The notes under the pieces are model-generated. The model was not told where the DNA came from, made no database searches, and worked only from the letters and a program-made list of their open reading frames with translations. Shown one piece after another: positions 25,505-34,459 of a DNA stretch of 51,057 bases. The position numbers were made by a program, and so were the translations under genes. Position 1 is the stretch's first letter. Each line of letters begins with the position of its first letter. This stretch comes from an uncultured Ruminococcus sp. (GTDB lineage: Bacteria; Bacillota; Clostridia; Oscillospirales; Acutalibacteraceae), in the NCBI GenBank assembly GCA_902763365.1, contig CACWRT010000007.1, positions 1-51,057 on the forward strand, written 5' to 3'.

Positions 25505-27268
25505 ATGGAAACAGTACATCTGAAAATAAATAATATCCCTGTTGAAGTGCCAAAGGGTTATACTATACTCCAGGCTGCAAAGCAGGCTAATATAGAGATA
25601 CCTACGCTTTGCTACCTCAAGGATATTAACTGTATCGGTGCCTGTCGTGTATGTATGGTTGAGGCTAAAATGAATGGCAGACCAATGAGAGGTCTTCTTG
25701 CTGCCTGTGTTTATCCGGCAGAGGAAGGACTTGAGGTATTCACCAATACTCCGGCAGTTATAAAGTCAAGAAAGACTACTATTGAGCTTCTTCTATCAAC
25801 ACACAGAAAGAAATGTCTTTCATGTGTAAGAAATAATAACTGTGAGCTTCAGAAGCTTGCTCTTGAATATGGTGTTGACGAAGATCATTTCGAGAGTGAA
25901 GACGCAGGTTACGAACTGGATGAGCAGTCACCCTATATCGTTCGTGACAACAATAAGTGCGTACAGTGTATGCGCTGTGTATCAATGTGTAAGAATGTAC
26001 AGACTGTATCAGTTATCGGCTCTATCAAGAGAGGATATCAGGTACACATAGGCAGTGCATTTGATAAGAGTCTCGGAGAATCCCCCTGTGTCGGCTGCGG
26101 TCAGTGTATAGTAAGCTGTCCTGTAGGCGCACTTATGGAGAAGCCCCAGGAAGATAAGGTATGGGATGCAATTCAGGATCCCGAGAAGGAAGTTATCTTC
26201 TTTACAGCACCTTCTATCAAGGCTACACTCGGTGAAAGCTTCGGTATGCCGATAGGTACAAACGTAGAAGGCAAAATGGCAGCAGCTGTCCGCCGTCTCG
26301 GCGATGGCGTAAAGATCTATAACATGGACTTTACTGCTGACCTTACTATCCTCGAAGAGGCTCATGAGCTTATCGAAAGAATTCAGAACGGCGGCACACT
26401 CCCGATGTTTACATCATGCTGCCCCGGTTGGGTTAAATTCGTTGAGCATTATTATCCCGATTTCATTCCTAACCTGTCAACGTGTAAGTCACCGCAGGCT
26501 ATGTTCGGCGCAGTTCTCAAGGGCTACTATGCTCAGAAGACAGGTATGGATCCCAATAAGATGTTCGTGGTCAGCGTTATTCCGTGTACAGCAAAGAAAT
26601 TTGAATGTACTCGCGAGCAGCTCCGCAGCGGCGACGGTGACTATGATGATGTTGATGTTGCTCTTACAACAAGAGAGCTTGCAAGAATGATCAGACGCGC
26701 AGGTCTTACATTTGCTGACCTTCCCGAGGAAGACTACGATACACCGTTTAACAAGGCTACAGGCGGCGGTGTTATCTTCGGCGCTACAGGCGGTGTTCTT
26801 GAGGCAGCGCTCCGAAATGCAGCAAGAACTCTTGACGGCGACTTTAAGATGATAGACTTTGAAGAGGTTAGAGGACCTGAGGCTATCCGTGAGGTTACTT
26901 ATAACGTAGCAGGTATGGATATCAAGGTTGCAGTTACTTCCGGTCTCGGCAATGCCCGCAAGATCCTTGAAAAGATCAAGAGCGGCGAAGCTGACTACCA
27001 TATGGTAGAGATCATGGCTTGCCCCGGCGGCTGTATCAACGGCGGCGGTCAGCCCTATCAGCCTGACAGCGTAAGAAATTACGTTGACTATAAGGCACTT
27101 CGTTCCAAGGCTCTTTATGACCAGGATAAGAACAGCGAAATGAGAAGCAGTGAGGAAAGCCCTGTTTGTAAGATGGTATATGACGAGTTCTTTGAGGCTC
27201 CCGGCAAGGAGAAGGCTCATAAGTATCTCCATACATCTTATGTTGCAAGAGGCAATAAAATGTCCTGA
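25505..27268 (+). CDS. hydA: [FeFe] hydrogenase catalytic subunit HydA
   Basis: The 587-residue protein makes or uses H2. Domains: N-terminal [2Fe-2S] (LCYLKDINCIGACRVC), His/Cys [4Fe-4S] (HRKKCLSCVRNNNC), two-cluster ferredoxin (CVQCMRCVSMC, CVGCGQCIVSCP), then the H-cluster domain. L1 is TSCCPGW with Cys305 and Cys306; L2 is IPCTAKKFE with Cys361; L3 is MACPGGC with Cys506 and Cys510. The residue before PC in L2 is Ile359 where Met is usual (Met353 in Clostridium pasteurianum CpI). GGAGGGGG lies before the ATG. With HydB and HydC it should form the ferredoxin/NAD-dependent bifurcating enzyme; maturases are not in the window. Confidence 0.97.
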   Translation: METVHLKINNIPVEVPKGYTILQAAKQANIEIPTLCYLKDINCIGACRVCMVEAKMNGRPMRGLLAACVYPAEEGLEVFTNTPAVIKSRKTTIELLLSTHRKKCLSCVRNNNCELQKLALEYGVDEDHFESEDAGYELDEQSPYIVRDNNKCVQCMRCVSMCKNVQTVSVIGSIKRGYQVHIGSAFDKSLGESPCVGCGQCIVSCPVGALMEKPQEDKVWDAIQDPEKEVIFFTAPSIKATLGESFGMPIGTNVEGKMAAAVRRLGDGVKIYNMDFTADLTILEEAHELIERIQNGGTLPMFTSCCPGWVKFVEHYYPDFIPNLSTCKSPQAMFGAVLKGYYAQKTGMDPNKMFVVSVIPCTAKKFECTREQLRSGDGDYDDVDVALTTRELARMIRRAGLTFADLPEEDYDTPFNKATGGGVIFGATGGVLEAALRNAARTLDGDFKMIDFEEVRGPEAIREVTYNVAGMDIKVAVTSGLGNARKILEKIKSGEADYHMVEIMACPGGCINGGGQPYQPDSVRNYVDYKALRSKALYDQDKNSEMRSSEESPVCKMVYDEFFEAPGKEKAHKYLHTSYVARGNKMS

Positions 27269-27303
27269 AAAACTATCTCTTGATCATATTAGAATCACTC
27301 CTT

Positions 27304-27342
27304 AATGTCAGAGACCCGGGTTTGTCCCGGGTCTTTGGCATT
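27304..27342 (+). terminator. Terminator after hydA
   Basis: AGACCCGGG and CCCGGGTCT pair around TTTGT, extended by AATGTCA/TGGCATT, followed by TTTTCTG. Confidence 0.85.
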
Positions 27343-27430
27343 TTCTGTTAAAATGCAGTATTTTGTTATCAATTAAGAAAATTTAATGTTGAAAATGACA
27401 TAAAATAAAGCGCAAAATTCTATTAAAGAA

Positions 27431-27458
27431 TTTAAAAATAGTTCGGATATGATATAAT
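27431..27458 (+). promoter_or_regulatory. Promoter of the SCP2-like gene
   Basis: Extended -10, TGATATAAT (27450-27458), with a weak -35 TTTAAA (27431-27436) at 16 bp. Confidence 0.55.
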
Positions 27459-27492
27459 TATTCCGTATTTAATTGGGATCAGGGATGATGCG

Positions 27493-27813
27493 ATGAATTT
27501 CAAGGATTGTTATAATTATATGGAAAGCTTTCTGTATTCACAGGATTTTTCCTCTATTGGCAAAGATTTTTCTTCTCAGCTTTACCTGACGGGTGAGGAC
27601 AGCGGTTATATATATTTCTCATATAAAGATGGTGTGAAAAAGGTGGAACCGGTAAAGCACGATCTTGTAAACATTTACATTGCGATGTCCGTGGGGAATT
27701 TTGAAAAAATGATAAACGGCGAGCTGGATGTGCTGAGAGCTTTTACAACCAAACAGATACAGGCTAAAGGAAATGTTGTTCTTGCGCTCGCTATTTATAA
27801 TTTATTGAAGTAA
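27493..27813 (+). CDS. SCP2 sterol-carrier-like domain protein
   Basis: The 106-residue protein fits the SCP2 lipid-binding fold: a beta sheet part (YLTGEDSGYIYFSYKDGVKKVEPV), then NIYIAMSVGNFEKMINGELDVLRAFTTKQIQAKG, where the order 'gs.edf..mi.Ge.d...a...gki...G' is the family pattern, then a final helix. Bacterial members of this size are usually of unknown function; lipid binding is a family guess. It stands alone between the hydrogenase operon and glgB2 with its own promoter. No terminator is evident after it, so read-through to glgB2 is possible. Confidence 0.75.
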   Translation: MNFKDCYNYMESFLYSQDFSSIGKDFSSQLYLTGEDSGYIYFSYKDGVKKVEPVKHDLVNIYIAMSVGNFEKMINGELDVLRAFTTKQIQAKGNVVLALAIYNLLK

Positions 27814-28007
27814 ACTGTATGTCCGATATGTTGAGAAAAGGTACGACATTCGTATTGATATGTCTAATGACATGAAGTTTTGTATATTTTAAAATAAAAT
27901 ACAGATATAACGGTCATACACTTCTGACAGTGCCGTGATCGTATAAATAAACAGTATCTGACTGCAAAGAGGCCTTCAGATGCAAAAAAATTGTAGGAGA
28001 TGATGTA

Positions 28008-29918
28008 ATGGCAGCTTTCTCAATGGATGAATATTATCAGGGTGTATCAACTAATGCGTATACATATTTTGGTGCACATCCCGTATCGGAAACGGATGAC
28101 AGCGGGATAATATTCAGAGTATATGCGCCTTCTGCACACGGAGTGGATGTTGTAGGTGAATTCAACGGATGGAACGGCGGTTATCATCCTATGAACAGAC
28201 AGCCTAACGGTGTTTATGAGCTTACTGTGCCTGATGCAAGAGTTGGTCAGCTATACAAGTTCAGAGTTTATCAGCAGGGCGGCGGCGTAGTGGATAAGTC
28301 TGACCCCTTTGCTTTCCACAGTGAACTGAGACCTAATACTGCATCGGTGATCACAAGGATTGCACCCGAGAAAATATTTCATGATGAAAAATGGATGAAG
28401 AGCAGAACAAAATGCTTTGATAAACCTCTCAGTATCTATGAAATGCACATGGGTTCTTGGAAAAAGCCTTACGGAAAAAGCGAGGCTGACGGCGGTGCAC
28501 AGTGGTTCAGATATGACGAAGTGGCCGATGAGCTTGTTAAATACGTAAAAGAAAATAACTTCACACATATTGAGATACTCCCCCTTGCCGAATTCCCGTT
28601 TGACGGTTCGTGGGGTTATCAGACATCCCAGTATTATAGTGCAACATCGAGATACGGAACACCCGAGCAGCTTATGATGTTTGTTGATAAGTGTCATCAG
28701 GCAGGTATCGGTGTAATCATAGACTTTGCTTTTGTTCATTTTGTAAAGGATAATTATTCTCTTGCTCATTTTGACGGAACCGATCTTTATGAGTATCCGC
28801 CCTCAGACGTTAATCAGAGTGAATGGGGTACATATAATTTCAATGTTTCAAGAGGAGAAGTACAGAGCTTCCTTATTTCGGCAGCTGCCTTCTGGCTTGA
28901 CGCGTATCACTTTGACGGTATCAGGATGGATGCTATCAATAACGGTATTTACTGGATGGGTAATAAGGACAGAGGCGTAAACGATCGCTCTGTTGATTTC
29001 TTCAGAAAGATGAATACAAGACTTAATGAAGAATTCGGAAATATAATGCTTATCGCAGAGGACTCATCTGACTATCCTCATGTTACAGATCCCGTTGAAA
29101 TGGGCGGTCTGGGCTTTGATTATAAGTGGGATATGGGCTGGATGAATGATACTCTTGAATATATGAAGATAGATCCCCTGTTCAGAAAGGGCAGTCATAA
29201 TAAGATAAACTGGTCAATGGCTTATTTCGGATTTGAAAAGTTTATCCTGCCGCTGTCGCATGATGAGGTAGTTCACGGAAAGGCTACTATTGTTCAGAAG
29301 ATGTGGGGCGGCGATTATGCAAACAAGTTTGCTCAGGCAAGATCACTTTATGCATATATGTTCACACATCCCGGAAAGACTCTGAATTTCATGGGTAACG
29401 AGCTGGGTATGTTCAGAGAATGGGATGAAACAAAGGAGCTTGACTGGTTCCTTGTAGAGGAGTATGAGATGCACCGCTGTTTCCAGAGATTTTTCCGTGA
29501 AATAGGTGAGCTTGTAACAAAGAATCCTGCCTTCTACGAGAAGGATTACGATAAGGACGGCTTCCTCTGGATAAATGCAGATGATGCGGATCATAATGTA
29601 TTCTCATACTACAGAATGACAGATGGTCAGAAGTATGCGGTTGTTATCAATATGTCCAATACAACATGGGAAAATTATAAATTGGGTCTCAGCGACAGCT
29701 GTACTCTCACAGAGGTACTTAATACTGATTTTGAGATCTACGGCGGCAAGGGCATAACCAATGCCGAGCCTATAAAGTCGGAGCCTGTTCCATGTGCTCA
29801 GTGGCAGCATTCGGCTGATATAAGGCTTGCGCCCTTTGGCACGGCTATATTTGCTGTCAAGGATGACCCCAAGCCTAAGGTAAAGGCTAAGAAAACAGCT
29901 GAAAAGAAAACTAAATAA
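28008..29918 (+). CDS. glgB: 1,4-alpha-glucan branching enzyme (paralog 2)
   Basis: The 636-residue protein has a CBM48 domain (~28-115, VDVVGEFNGWNG), the GH13 barrel and a C-terminal beta domain, with Asp308 (DGIRMDA), Glu351 (LIAEDSS) and Asp419 (LSHDEV) as catalytic residues. The last ~17 residues form a Lys-rich tail (KPKVKAKKTAEKKTK) that paralog 1 lacks. The ATG follows TAGGAG. Its CBM48 strand is closer to textbook GlgB than that of paralog 1, so it may be the housekeeping enzyme. The 190 bases before it hold only a small ATCTGA/TCAGAT hairpin (27956-27981). Confidence 0.95.
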   Translation: MAAFSMDEYYQGVSTNAYTYFGAHPVSETDDSGIIFRVYAPSAHGVDVVGEFNGWNGGYHPMNRQPNGVYELTVPDARVGQLYKFRVYQQGGGVVDKSDPFAFHSELRPNTASVITRIAPEKIFHDEKWMKSRTKCFDKPLSIYEMHMGSWKKPYGKSEADGGAQWFRYDEVADELVKYVKENNFTHIEILPLAEFPFDGSWGYQTSQYYSATSRYGTPEQLMMFVDKCHQAGIGVIIDFAFVHFVKDNYSLAHFDGTDLYEYPPSDVNQSEWGTYNFNVSRGEVQSFLISAAAFWLDAYHFDGIRMDAINNGIYWMGNKDRGVNDRSVDFFRKMNTRLNEEFGNIMLIAEDSSDYPHVTDPVEMGGLGFDYKWDMGWMNDTLEYMKIDPLFRKGSHNKINWSMAYFGFEKFILPLSHDEVVHGKATIVQKMWGGDYANKFAQARSLYAYMFTHPGKTLNFMGNELGMFREWDETKELDWFLVEEYEMHRCFQRFFREIGELVTKNPAFYEKDYDKDGFLWINADDADHNVFSYYRMTDGQKYAVVINMSNTTWENYKLGLSDSCTLTEVLNTDFEIYGGKGITNAEPIKSEPVPCAQWQHSADIRLAPFGTAIFAVKDDPKPKVKAKKTAEKKTK

Positions 29919-29931
29919 TTTCGTTCAATAC

Positions 29932-29966
29932 GAGCCTTGCACATTTTATCTGTGCAGGGCTCTTTT
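29932..29966. terminator. Bidirectional terminator glgB2 / DUF4363
   Basis: GAGCCTTGCACA (29932-29943) pairs with TGTGCAGGGCTC (29951-29962) with one G-U, then five T. The right arm ends three bases before the end of the DUF4363 gene. Confidence 0.9.
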
Positions 29967-30355
29967 TACAGTATATTCTGTGGTGTAGGGTATTCCATAT
30001 CTTTCAGATGACGCAGAAGAATGATAGTGCGCTGACCTTCCTCTAAAAATAGATTTGTTTCGTTGTTTTTCAGATCAGTTTCTGCTATATGAAGGCACTG
30101 GTCAATATTATCGGTTTTGTCGTGAGAGTTGAACATTGTAAGAATATTTAACATACTTTCCCAGCTGTTTATAGCTGAGCGTGTATAATATTCAGCATTA
30201 TTCTTATTTCCGTTTTCGATATTGGAAATTGCCGTCTCAAGATCATTTGTGATAGTATCGACCATCCTGATATTTATGATCGTTCCTGAGGCAACAATTA
30301 TCACTGTAACCGCAAGAACAATTAATGCAATATTAGTTCTTTTCAATCTAAACAC
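29966..30355 (-). CDS. DUF4363-like single-pass membrane protein
   Basis: The 129-residue protein has an N-terminal membrane helix (~8-30, NIALIVLAVTVIIVASGTI) and a helical outer part (TNDLETAISNIENGNKNNAEYYTRSAINSWESML, in two blocks) as in the DUF4363 family found in clostridia. It is the second gene of a two-gene minus operon, overlapping the DUF421 gene by 8 bases. DUF4363 and DUF421 genes are often paired near spore genes; here they face a gerA locus. A spore-membrane role is inferred from that context. Confidence 0.75.
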   Translation of the reverse strand: MFRLKRTNIALIVLAVTVIIVASGTIINIRMVDTITNDLETAISNIENGNKNNAEYYTRSAINSWESMLNILTMFNSHDKTDNIDQCLHIAETDLKNNETNLFLEEGQRTIILLRHLKDMEYPTPQNIL

Positions 30356-31031
30356 CTGCTTTTTTTATGATATTGTAATGCTTTGATTTGTCCGCAGTCA
30401 TTATAAAGATATCTTTAAGGCGTACCTTTTCTTTTATCAAAGTCTTTTTCAGCCATGGCTTGGTAAGTTTGCAAAGCTGCATTGATGAATCAGCTATTTC
30501 GCCGTCGCTGACTATTACAGTCTGTATACCATTGTCCCGGGTCTGTACACCTAACTGTCCTGCTTTTACAGTATCGCAGGAGGGTTTTTTTAATATACTC
30601 ATTTTACCGTTGGTTTCGATAATTGCGAATGCAACCTCTTTTATGTCAAAAACATCCTTCTGACGCAGCTCTTCAAAAAGATCTTCCGTACTCATTCTGA
30701 GCTCGGTCATGGCTTTCTGATCTACTTCTCCGTTATTTATGACAATAACGGGATTGCCGCAGATTATTTTTCTGAATTTATTGTTTTTCATCATCAGTAT
30801 AGAAATGAATATCTCGCAGATCAGAAGCACAAATATCGGAATTATACCGCTGAGCATTGGCTGATCGGTGTTCTGCATAGGAATAGACGCAATGTCTGAA
30901 ATAAGGAGCGTAACAACAAGCTCGCTTGTCTGCAGGTCACTTATCTGACGTTTTCCCATCAGCCGCACTGCAAAAATTATTACAACATATAGAAGTATCG
31001 TTCTAAGTACAGTTATTATCAATGTCATCAC
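30348..31031 (-). CDS. DUF421 (YetF-like) membrane protein
   Basis: The 227-residue protein has three N-terminal membrane helices (ILRTILLYVVIIFAVRLMGKRQI, ELVVTLLISDIASIPM, IIPIFVLLICEIFISILMM) and two small cytoplasmic alpha/beta lobes (GNPVIVINNGEVDQKAM, MTELRMSTEDLFEELRQKDVFD) as in B. subtilis YetF/YdfS. In bacilli, a DUF421-containing protein is linked to spore inner-membrane properties and heat resistance. The start is ATG after GGAGTG. It is divergent from gerAA with only 15 bases between the longest possible starts. Confidence 0.88.
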   Translation of the reverse strand: MMTLIITVLRTILLYVVIIFAVRLMGKRQISDLQTSELVVTLLISDIASIPMQNTDQPMLSGIIPIFVLLICEIFISILMMKNNKFRKIICGNPVIVINNGEVDQKAMTELRMSTEDLFEELRQKDVFDIKEVAFAIIETNGKMSILKKPSCDTVKAGQLGVQTRDNGIQTVIVSDGEIADSSMQLCKLTKPWLKKTLIKEKVRLKDIFIMTADKSKHYNIIKKAGV

Positions 31032-31046
31032 TCCGATCGTGTATTC

Positions 31047-32687
31047 ATGAGATTAGTTTTGACTGATTTCTTTGTTTTATTCATAAAATGTATATTTTTG
31101 AACCGAATGCAGAAATTAGTTAATGAAAAGAAACTTCAGAATATGAAAGAAGGGATCAGTTTGTATGATGTTATAAGGCGCATAAACAGAATGTTTGCGC
31201 AACATGAAAAAAACAATGTCGCCGCCCCGAAAACACCGTTATACGAAAGTATCTTGCAAAACGAGAATGAGATAAAATCAAGTTTTTCATCTTCATGTGA
31301 TCTGACGATACATCATGTCACTCTCAAAGGCGCAGATGGTGTTGTTATCTCAATTGATAATATGGTGAGCAAGGATATAATGTCCCAGGCAGTTCTGCAC
31401 CCGCTTTATTCATATACTTTTACGGGGAGCGGAGAAAAATGTATTGACGATATCTGTACGAAAGTGCTTTTTACGGATGATATAACAATAATTGATACCT
31501 TTGAGCAGCTGTATACCCTGATACTTTCAGGCTTTGCCGTGATAGGTATAGAGGGCAGCAGACGCATGGTATCTGTTGGTGTTCAGGGATACAGATCACG
31601 CAGTATTTCCGAACCCGAATCCGATATAATACAGCGCGGTTCCCGCGAAAGCTTTGTAGAGCCAGTAAGAACAAATATGTCAATGCTGAGAAGACGAATG
31701 AAAACGCCCTCACTTACATTTGAGATGATGACTATCGGAAATGTTTCAAAAACAGAAGTATGTCTGTGTTATCTCAGAGATACCGTATCGGATGATGTTT
31801 TGAATGAGGTACGAAAAAGACTGAATAAAGCGGATATAGATACTGTTTTTTCGGCGGGATATCTTGCGCCCTATCTTGAGGACAGCGGAAGCATATCGCC
31901 CTTCAGCAGTGTGGGAGTTACAGAAAGACCCGACAGCCTTTGCGGAAAAATGATGGAAGGTCGTATAGGTATTCTTATTGACGGTGTGCCGTCTGCTTTA
32001 GTTGTCCCGTGTATATTTGCGGAATATTTTCAGACAATGGATGATTATTCAAACAGACCCTATTTTGCATTTTTTACAAGAATGTTGAAATTTGCGGCAT
32101 TTTTTATTGCCATGTTTCTGCCCGGATTTTACACTGCTCTGGGAACATACGACCCTGAGATGTTTCCGACTCTTACTCTTAATAAGATAGCGATTTCCAT
32201 AGGCAGTACTCCTCTTTCACTTACGGCAGAAACTATCATGATACTGCTTGTCTATGAGATAATGAGAGAATCGGGGCTGAGAATGCCTCAGCCCTTGGGT
32301 TATGCTGTAAGTATCGTCGGAGGACTTGTGATAGGGGATACTGCCATAAATGCAGGACTTATCGGCGCACCTACGCTTATGGTAGTAGCTATCTCGGCAA
32401 TATGCTCATATATAATACCTGATCTTTATGCTCCTACTGCTGTTCTGAGAATAGTTTTTTCAGTCATAGGCGGATTGTTCGGAATATGGGGAATGGCTGC
32501 TGCAATGTGTATTCTGTTTGTCAATCTATGCAGTAAAAAAAGCTTCGGTATTCCTTATATGTCGCCTGTTACACCATTAGGTGCAACGGTACTCAGGGAT
32601 GTTATTTTCCGTGCCGGATGGAAAAGACTTTCTTACAAAAATGCAAGGGTACAGAATATGCCCGGAGCGCACACGGAGGTGATGTAA
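31047..32687 (+). CDS. gerAA: Spore germination receptor subunit A
   Basis: The protein (546 residues from the first ATG) is a GerA-family germinant receptor subunit of the spore inner membrane. It has a soluble N-terminal domain of about 260 residues, the family signature MEGRIGILIDGVPSALVVPCIFAEYFQTMDDY (read in two blocks), then about five membrane helices to FGIPYMSPVTPLG. The start is uncertain: ATG 31047 has no ribosome site, while TTG 31161 has GAAGGG 6 bases upstream, gives 508 residues, and leaves room for divergent promoters. The next gene follows the stop directly. Confidence 0.93.
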   Translation: MRLVLTDFFVLFIKCIFLNRMQKLVNEKKLQNMKEGISLYDVIRRINRMFAQHEKNNVAAPKTPLYESILQNENEIKSSFSSSCDLTIHHVTLKGADGVVISIDNMVSKDIMSQAVLHPLYSYTFTGSGEKCIDDICTKVLFTDDITIIDTFEQLYTLILSGFAVIGIEGSRRMVSVGVQGYRSRSISEPESDIIQRGSRESFVEPVRTNMSMLRRRMKTPSLTFEMMTIGNVSKTEVCLCYLRDTVSDDVLNEVRKRLNKADIDTVFSAGYLAPYLEDSGSISPFSSVGVTERPDSLCGKMMEGRIGILIDGVPSALVVPCIFAEYFQTMDDYSNRPYFAFFTRMLKFAAFFIAMFLPGFYTALGTYDPEMFPTLTLNKIAISIGSTPLSLTAETIMILLVYEIMRESGLRMPQPLGYAVSIVGGLVIGDTAINAGLIGAPTLMVVAISAICSYIIPDLYAPTAVLRIVFSVIGGLFGIWGMAAAMCILFVNLCSKKSFGIPYMSPVTPLGATVLRDVIFRAGWKRLSYKNARVQNMPGAHTEVM

Positions 32688-34361
32688 ATGCAGCAGGTCG
32701 ATAAGGAAAGGATAGCCTCCTATCAGCTTGTTATAATGATGTTTGTCATAAGGATTTGTGCTGTTATAATGTACCCATACAGCTTTGGTGAGGATATGTC
32801 TGTTTGGGGACTTATGATACCGCTGCTTATGGAGATAGTCTGGAATTTTATTGTTATCATACCCATAATCGGATGTACCTCTCTTGAAAAGCATGAAATA
32901 CTTCCGCCTTTGTTTTCGGGGAAGGGGGAAAGAATTTTGCTTGGAGCTGTATTTTTTTATCGAAGCATTTCCGATCTTTACAGGTTCAACGGATTCGGAA
33001 CGGAATATGCGGGACAGGATCTCAGCAGAGTTATGATAACTATACTTGTTTTTATTGCAGCAGTATATGCCGCAGTAAAAGGAATAGAGGGAGTTGTAAG
33101 ATTTTCTTTTCTTGTTTTTATCTGGATAATACTGGGAAGTATAGTTGTGATGTCGGGATTGATTCCTTCATTTGACATTAATATGATAAAGAATGCGGGA
33201 TATAACCCGACAAGAGACAATATGAAGGGGCTGCTCATGCTTATATCTGAAAACACAGAACTGAGTCTTCTTTTTTGCTTTCTGAGCAGAACAAAGGGGA
33301 GAAGGACAAGGCCCGTAATACTGTGGAATATCTTCAGCGGAATTTTTCTTGTATTTATGCTGATACTTGTAAGCGGAACTATGGGAGAATATCTTATTGG
33401 GATGAATTATCCTTTTTATCATATTACAGACGGAGCAGGTACTCTGCAAAGGCTTCATCCGGTGTTTATAGGAATTGTTATATCTGCTTTTGTTTGTATG
33501 CTTGGGGCGGATCTGCTGATCCTGAAAGAGGTTTTATCATTTACTATTGAAAAGGAAAAAAACGTAAACAGATCATTTCTTGCGGTATCAGGAACAGCTG
33601 CCGCAGCTGCAATCATCCTGAGTAATAATAAAACAACTGCCGATATGATATTTGACGGTAAAATAATGCTTTTAGCCTCCGTATCCGTAATCGTTATCCT
33701 GCCGTTGGTCAGGATCATGTCTATACTTCTGAAAGAAAAAAGAGTATTAATAAGGACAGTGTCCTTATTTCTTGCTATGACAGTAATGGTAATGCTTTTC
33801 ACAGGATGCAGCAGCACGCCTTTGGATCAGAGAATAATAATACAGGGAATAGGAGTGGACAAAACTGACGGCAGAACTTCTCTTACACTTCTGACGCTTG
33901 ATACGGATGACAACGAAAAATATAACAGTATAAAGATAATAAAGGGGTACGGAAACAGCGTATCTTCCGCAATAGATAATGTAGAAATATCAACAGGAAA
34001 AAAGTGTCTTTTCAGTCAGTGTCTTTTTGTGATCTTGAACAGGTATTCTTTAAATGATACGGGAGCGTCTTTGGACTATTTCAGCGATAACAAGGAAGTC
34101 ATGAAAACGATGAATATTATGGCTTGCGGCAGCAACAGCGGCATGATTCTTACGAAGGCTGTGATGGAAATGGATTATCACAGTGAAGATATAAACATGA
34201 TTTCCGACAGCAATGCTGTAGATCAGAATGATTTCCATTGTACCCTTTTTGATTATATAGTATATGAAAAAAACCGTAATTCCGAATTGAAAATACCCGT
34301 AATATCTATAGATCCCGATACAGAACGTCTTTGCGTGTCCGGCGTATTCCCTGTAGAATGA
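32688..34361 (+). CDS. Fused spore germination subunits B and C (GerAB + N-terminal GerAC)
   Basis: Residues 1-352 are a GerAB-type permease with about ten membrane helices, ending VRIMSILLKEKR as GerAB proteins do. Residues ~353-374 then look like a complete lipoprotein signal, with lipobox LFTGC and Cys374, followed by a GerAC N-terminal domain (QRIIIQGIGVDKTDGRTSL, GKKCLFSQCLFVIL, KIPVISIDPDTERLCVSG). The frame is continuous and stops at residue 557, just where the GerAC C-terminal domain would start, so ~170 residues usual for GerAC are missing. AGGTGATGTAA precedes the ATG. If the internal signal is cut, the fusion would release a lipoprotein; otherwise the lipobox helix is an extra membrane segment. 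Confidence 0.88.
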   Translation: MQQVDKERIASYQLVIMMFVIRICAVIMYPYSFGEDMSVWGLMIPLLMEIVWNFIVIIPIIGCTSLEKHEILPPLFSGKGERILLGAVFFYRSISDLYRFNGFGTEYAGQDLSRVMITILVFIAAVYAAVKGIEGVVRFSFLVFIWIILGSIVVMSGLIPSFDINMIKNAGYNPTRDNMKGLLMLISENTELSLLFCFLSRTKGRRTRPVILWNIFSGIFLVFMLILVSGTMGEYLIGMNYPFYHITDGAGTLQRLHPVFIGIVISAFVCMLGADLLILKEVLSFTIEKEKNVNRSFLAVSGTAAAAAIILSNNKTTADMIFDGKIMLLASVSVIVILPLVRIMSILLKEKRVLIRTVSLFLAMTVMVMLFTGCSSTPLDQRIIIQGIGVDKTDGRTSLTLLTLDTDDNEKYNSIKIIKGYGNSVSSAIDNVEISTGKKCLFSQCLFVILNRYSLNDTGASLDYFSDNKEVMKTMNIMACGSNSGMILTKAVMEMDYHSEDINMISDSNAVDQNDFHCTLFDYIVYEKNRNSELKIPVISIDPDTERLCVSGVFPVE

Positions 34362-34459
34362 CAGAGGATAAAATAATACGGAAATTCTTCGCATTTGGAA
34401 TGATAATTTGATAGTTATTAACGATATTTTGAAATACAAATGTAAAAGCTTCTATTTTC

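Noticed and set aside
24245-25519. 424-residue minus frame opposite hydB
   Set aside because: Antisense shadow of hydB; no ribosome site or recognisable motif.
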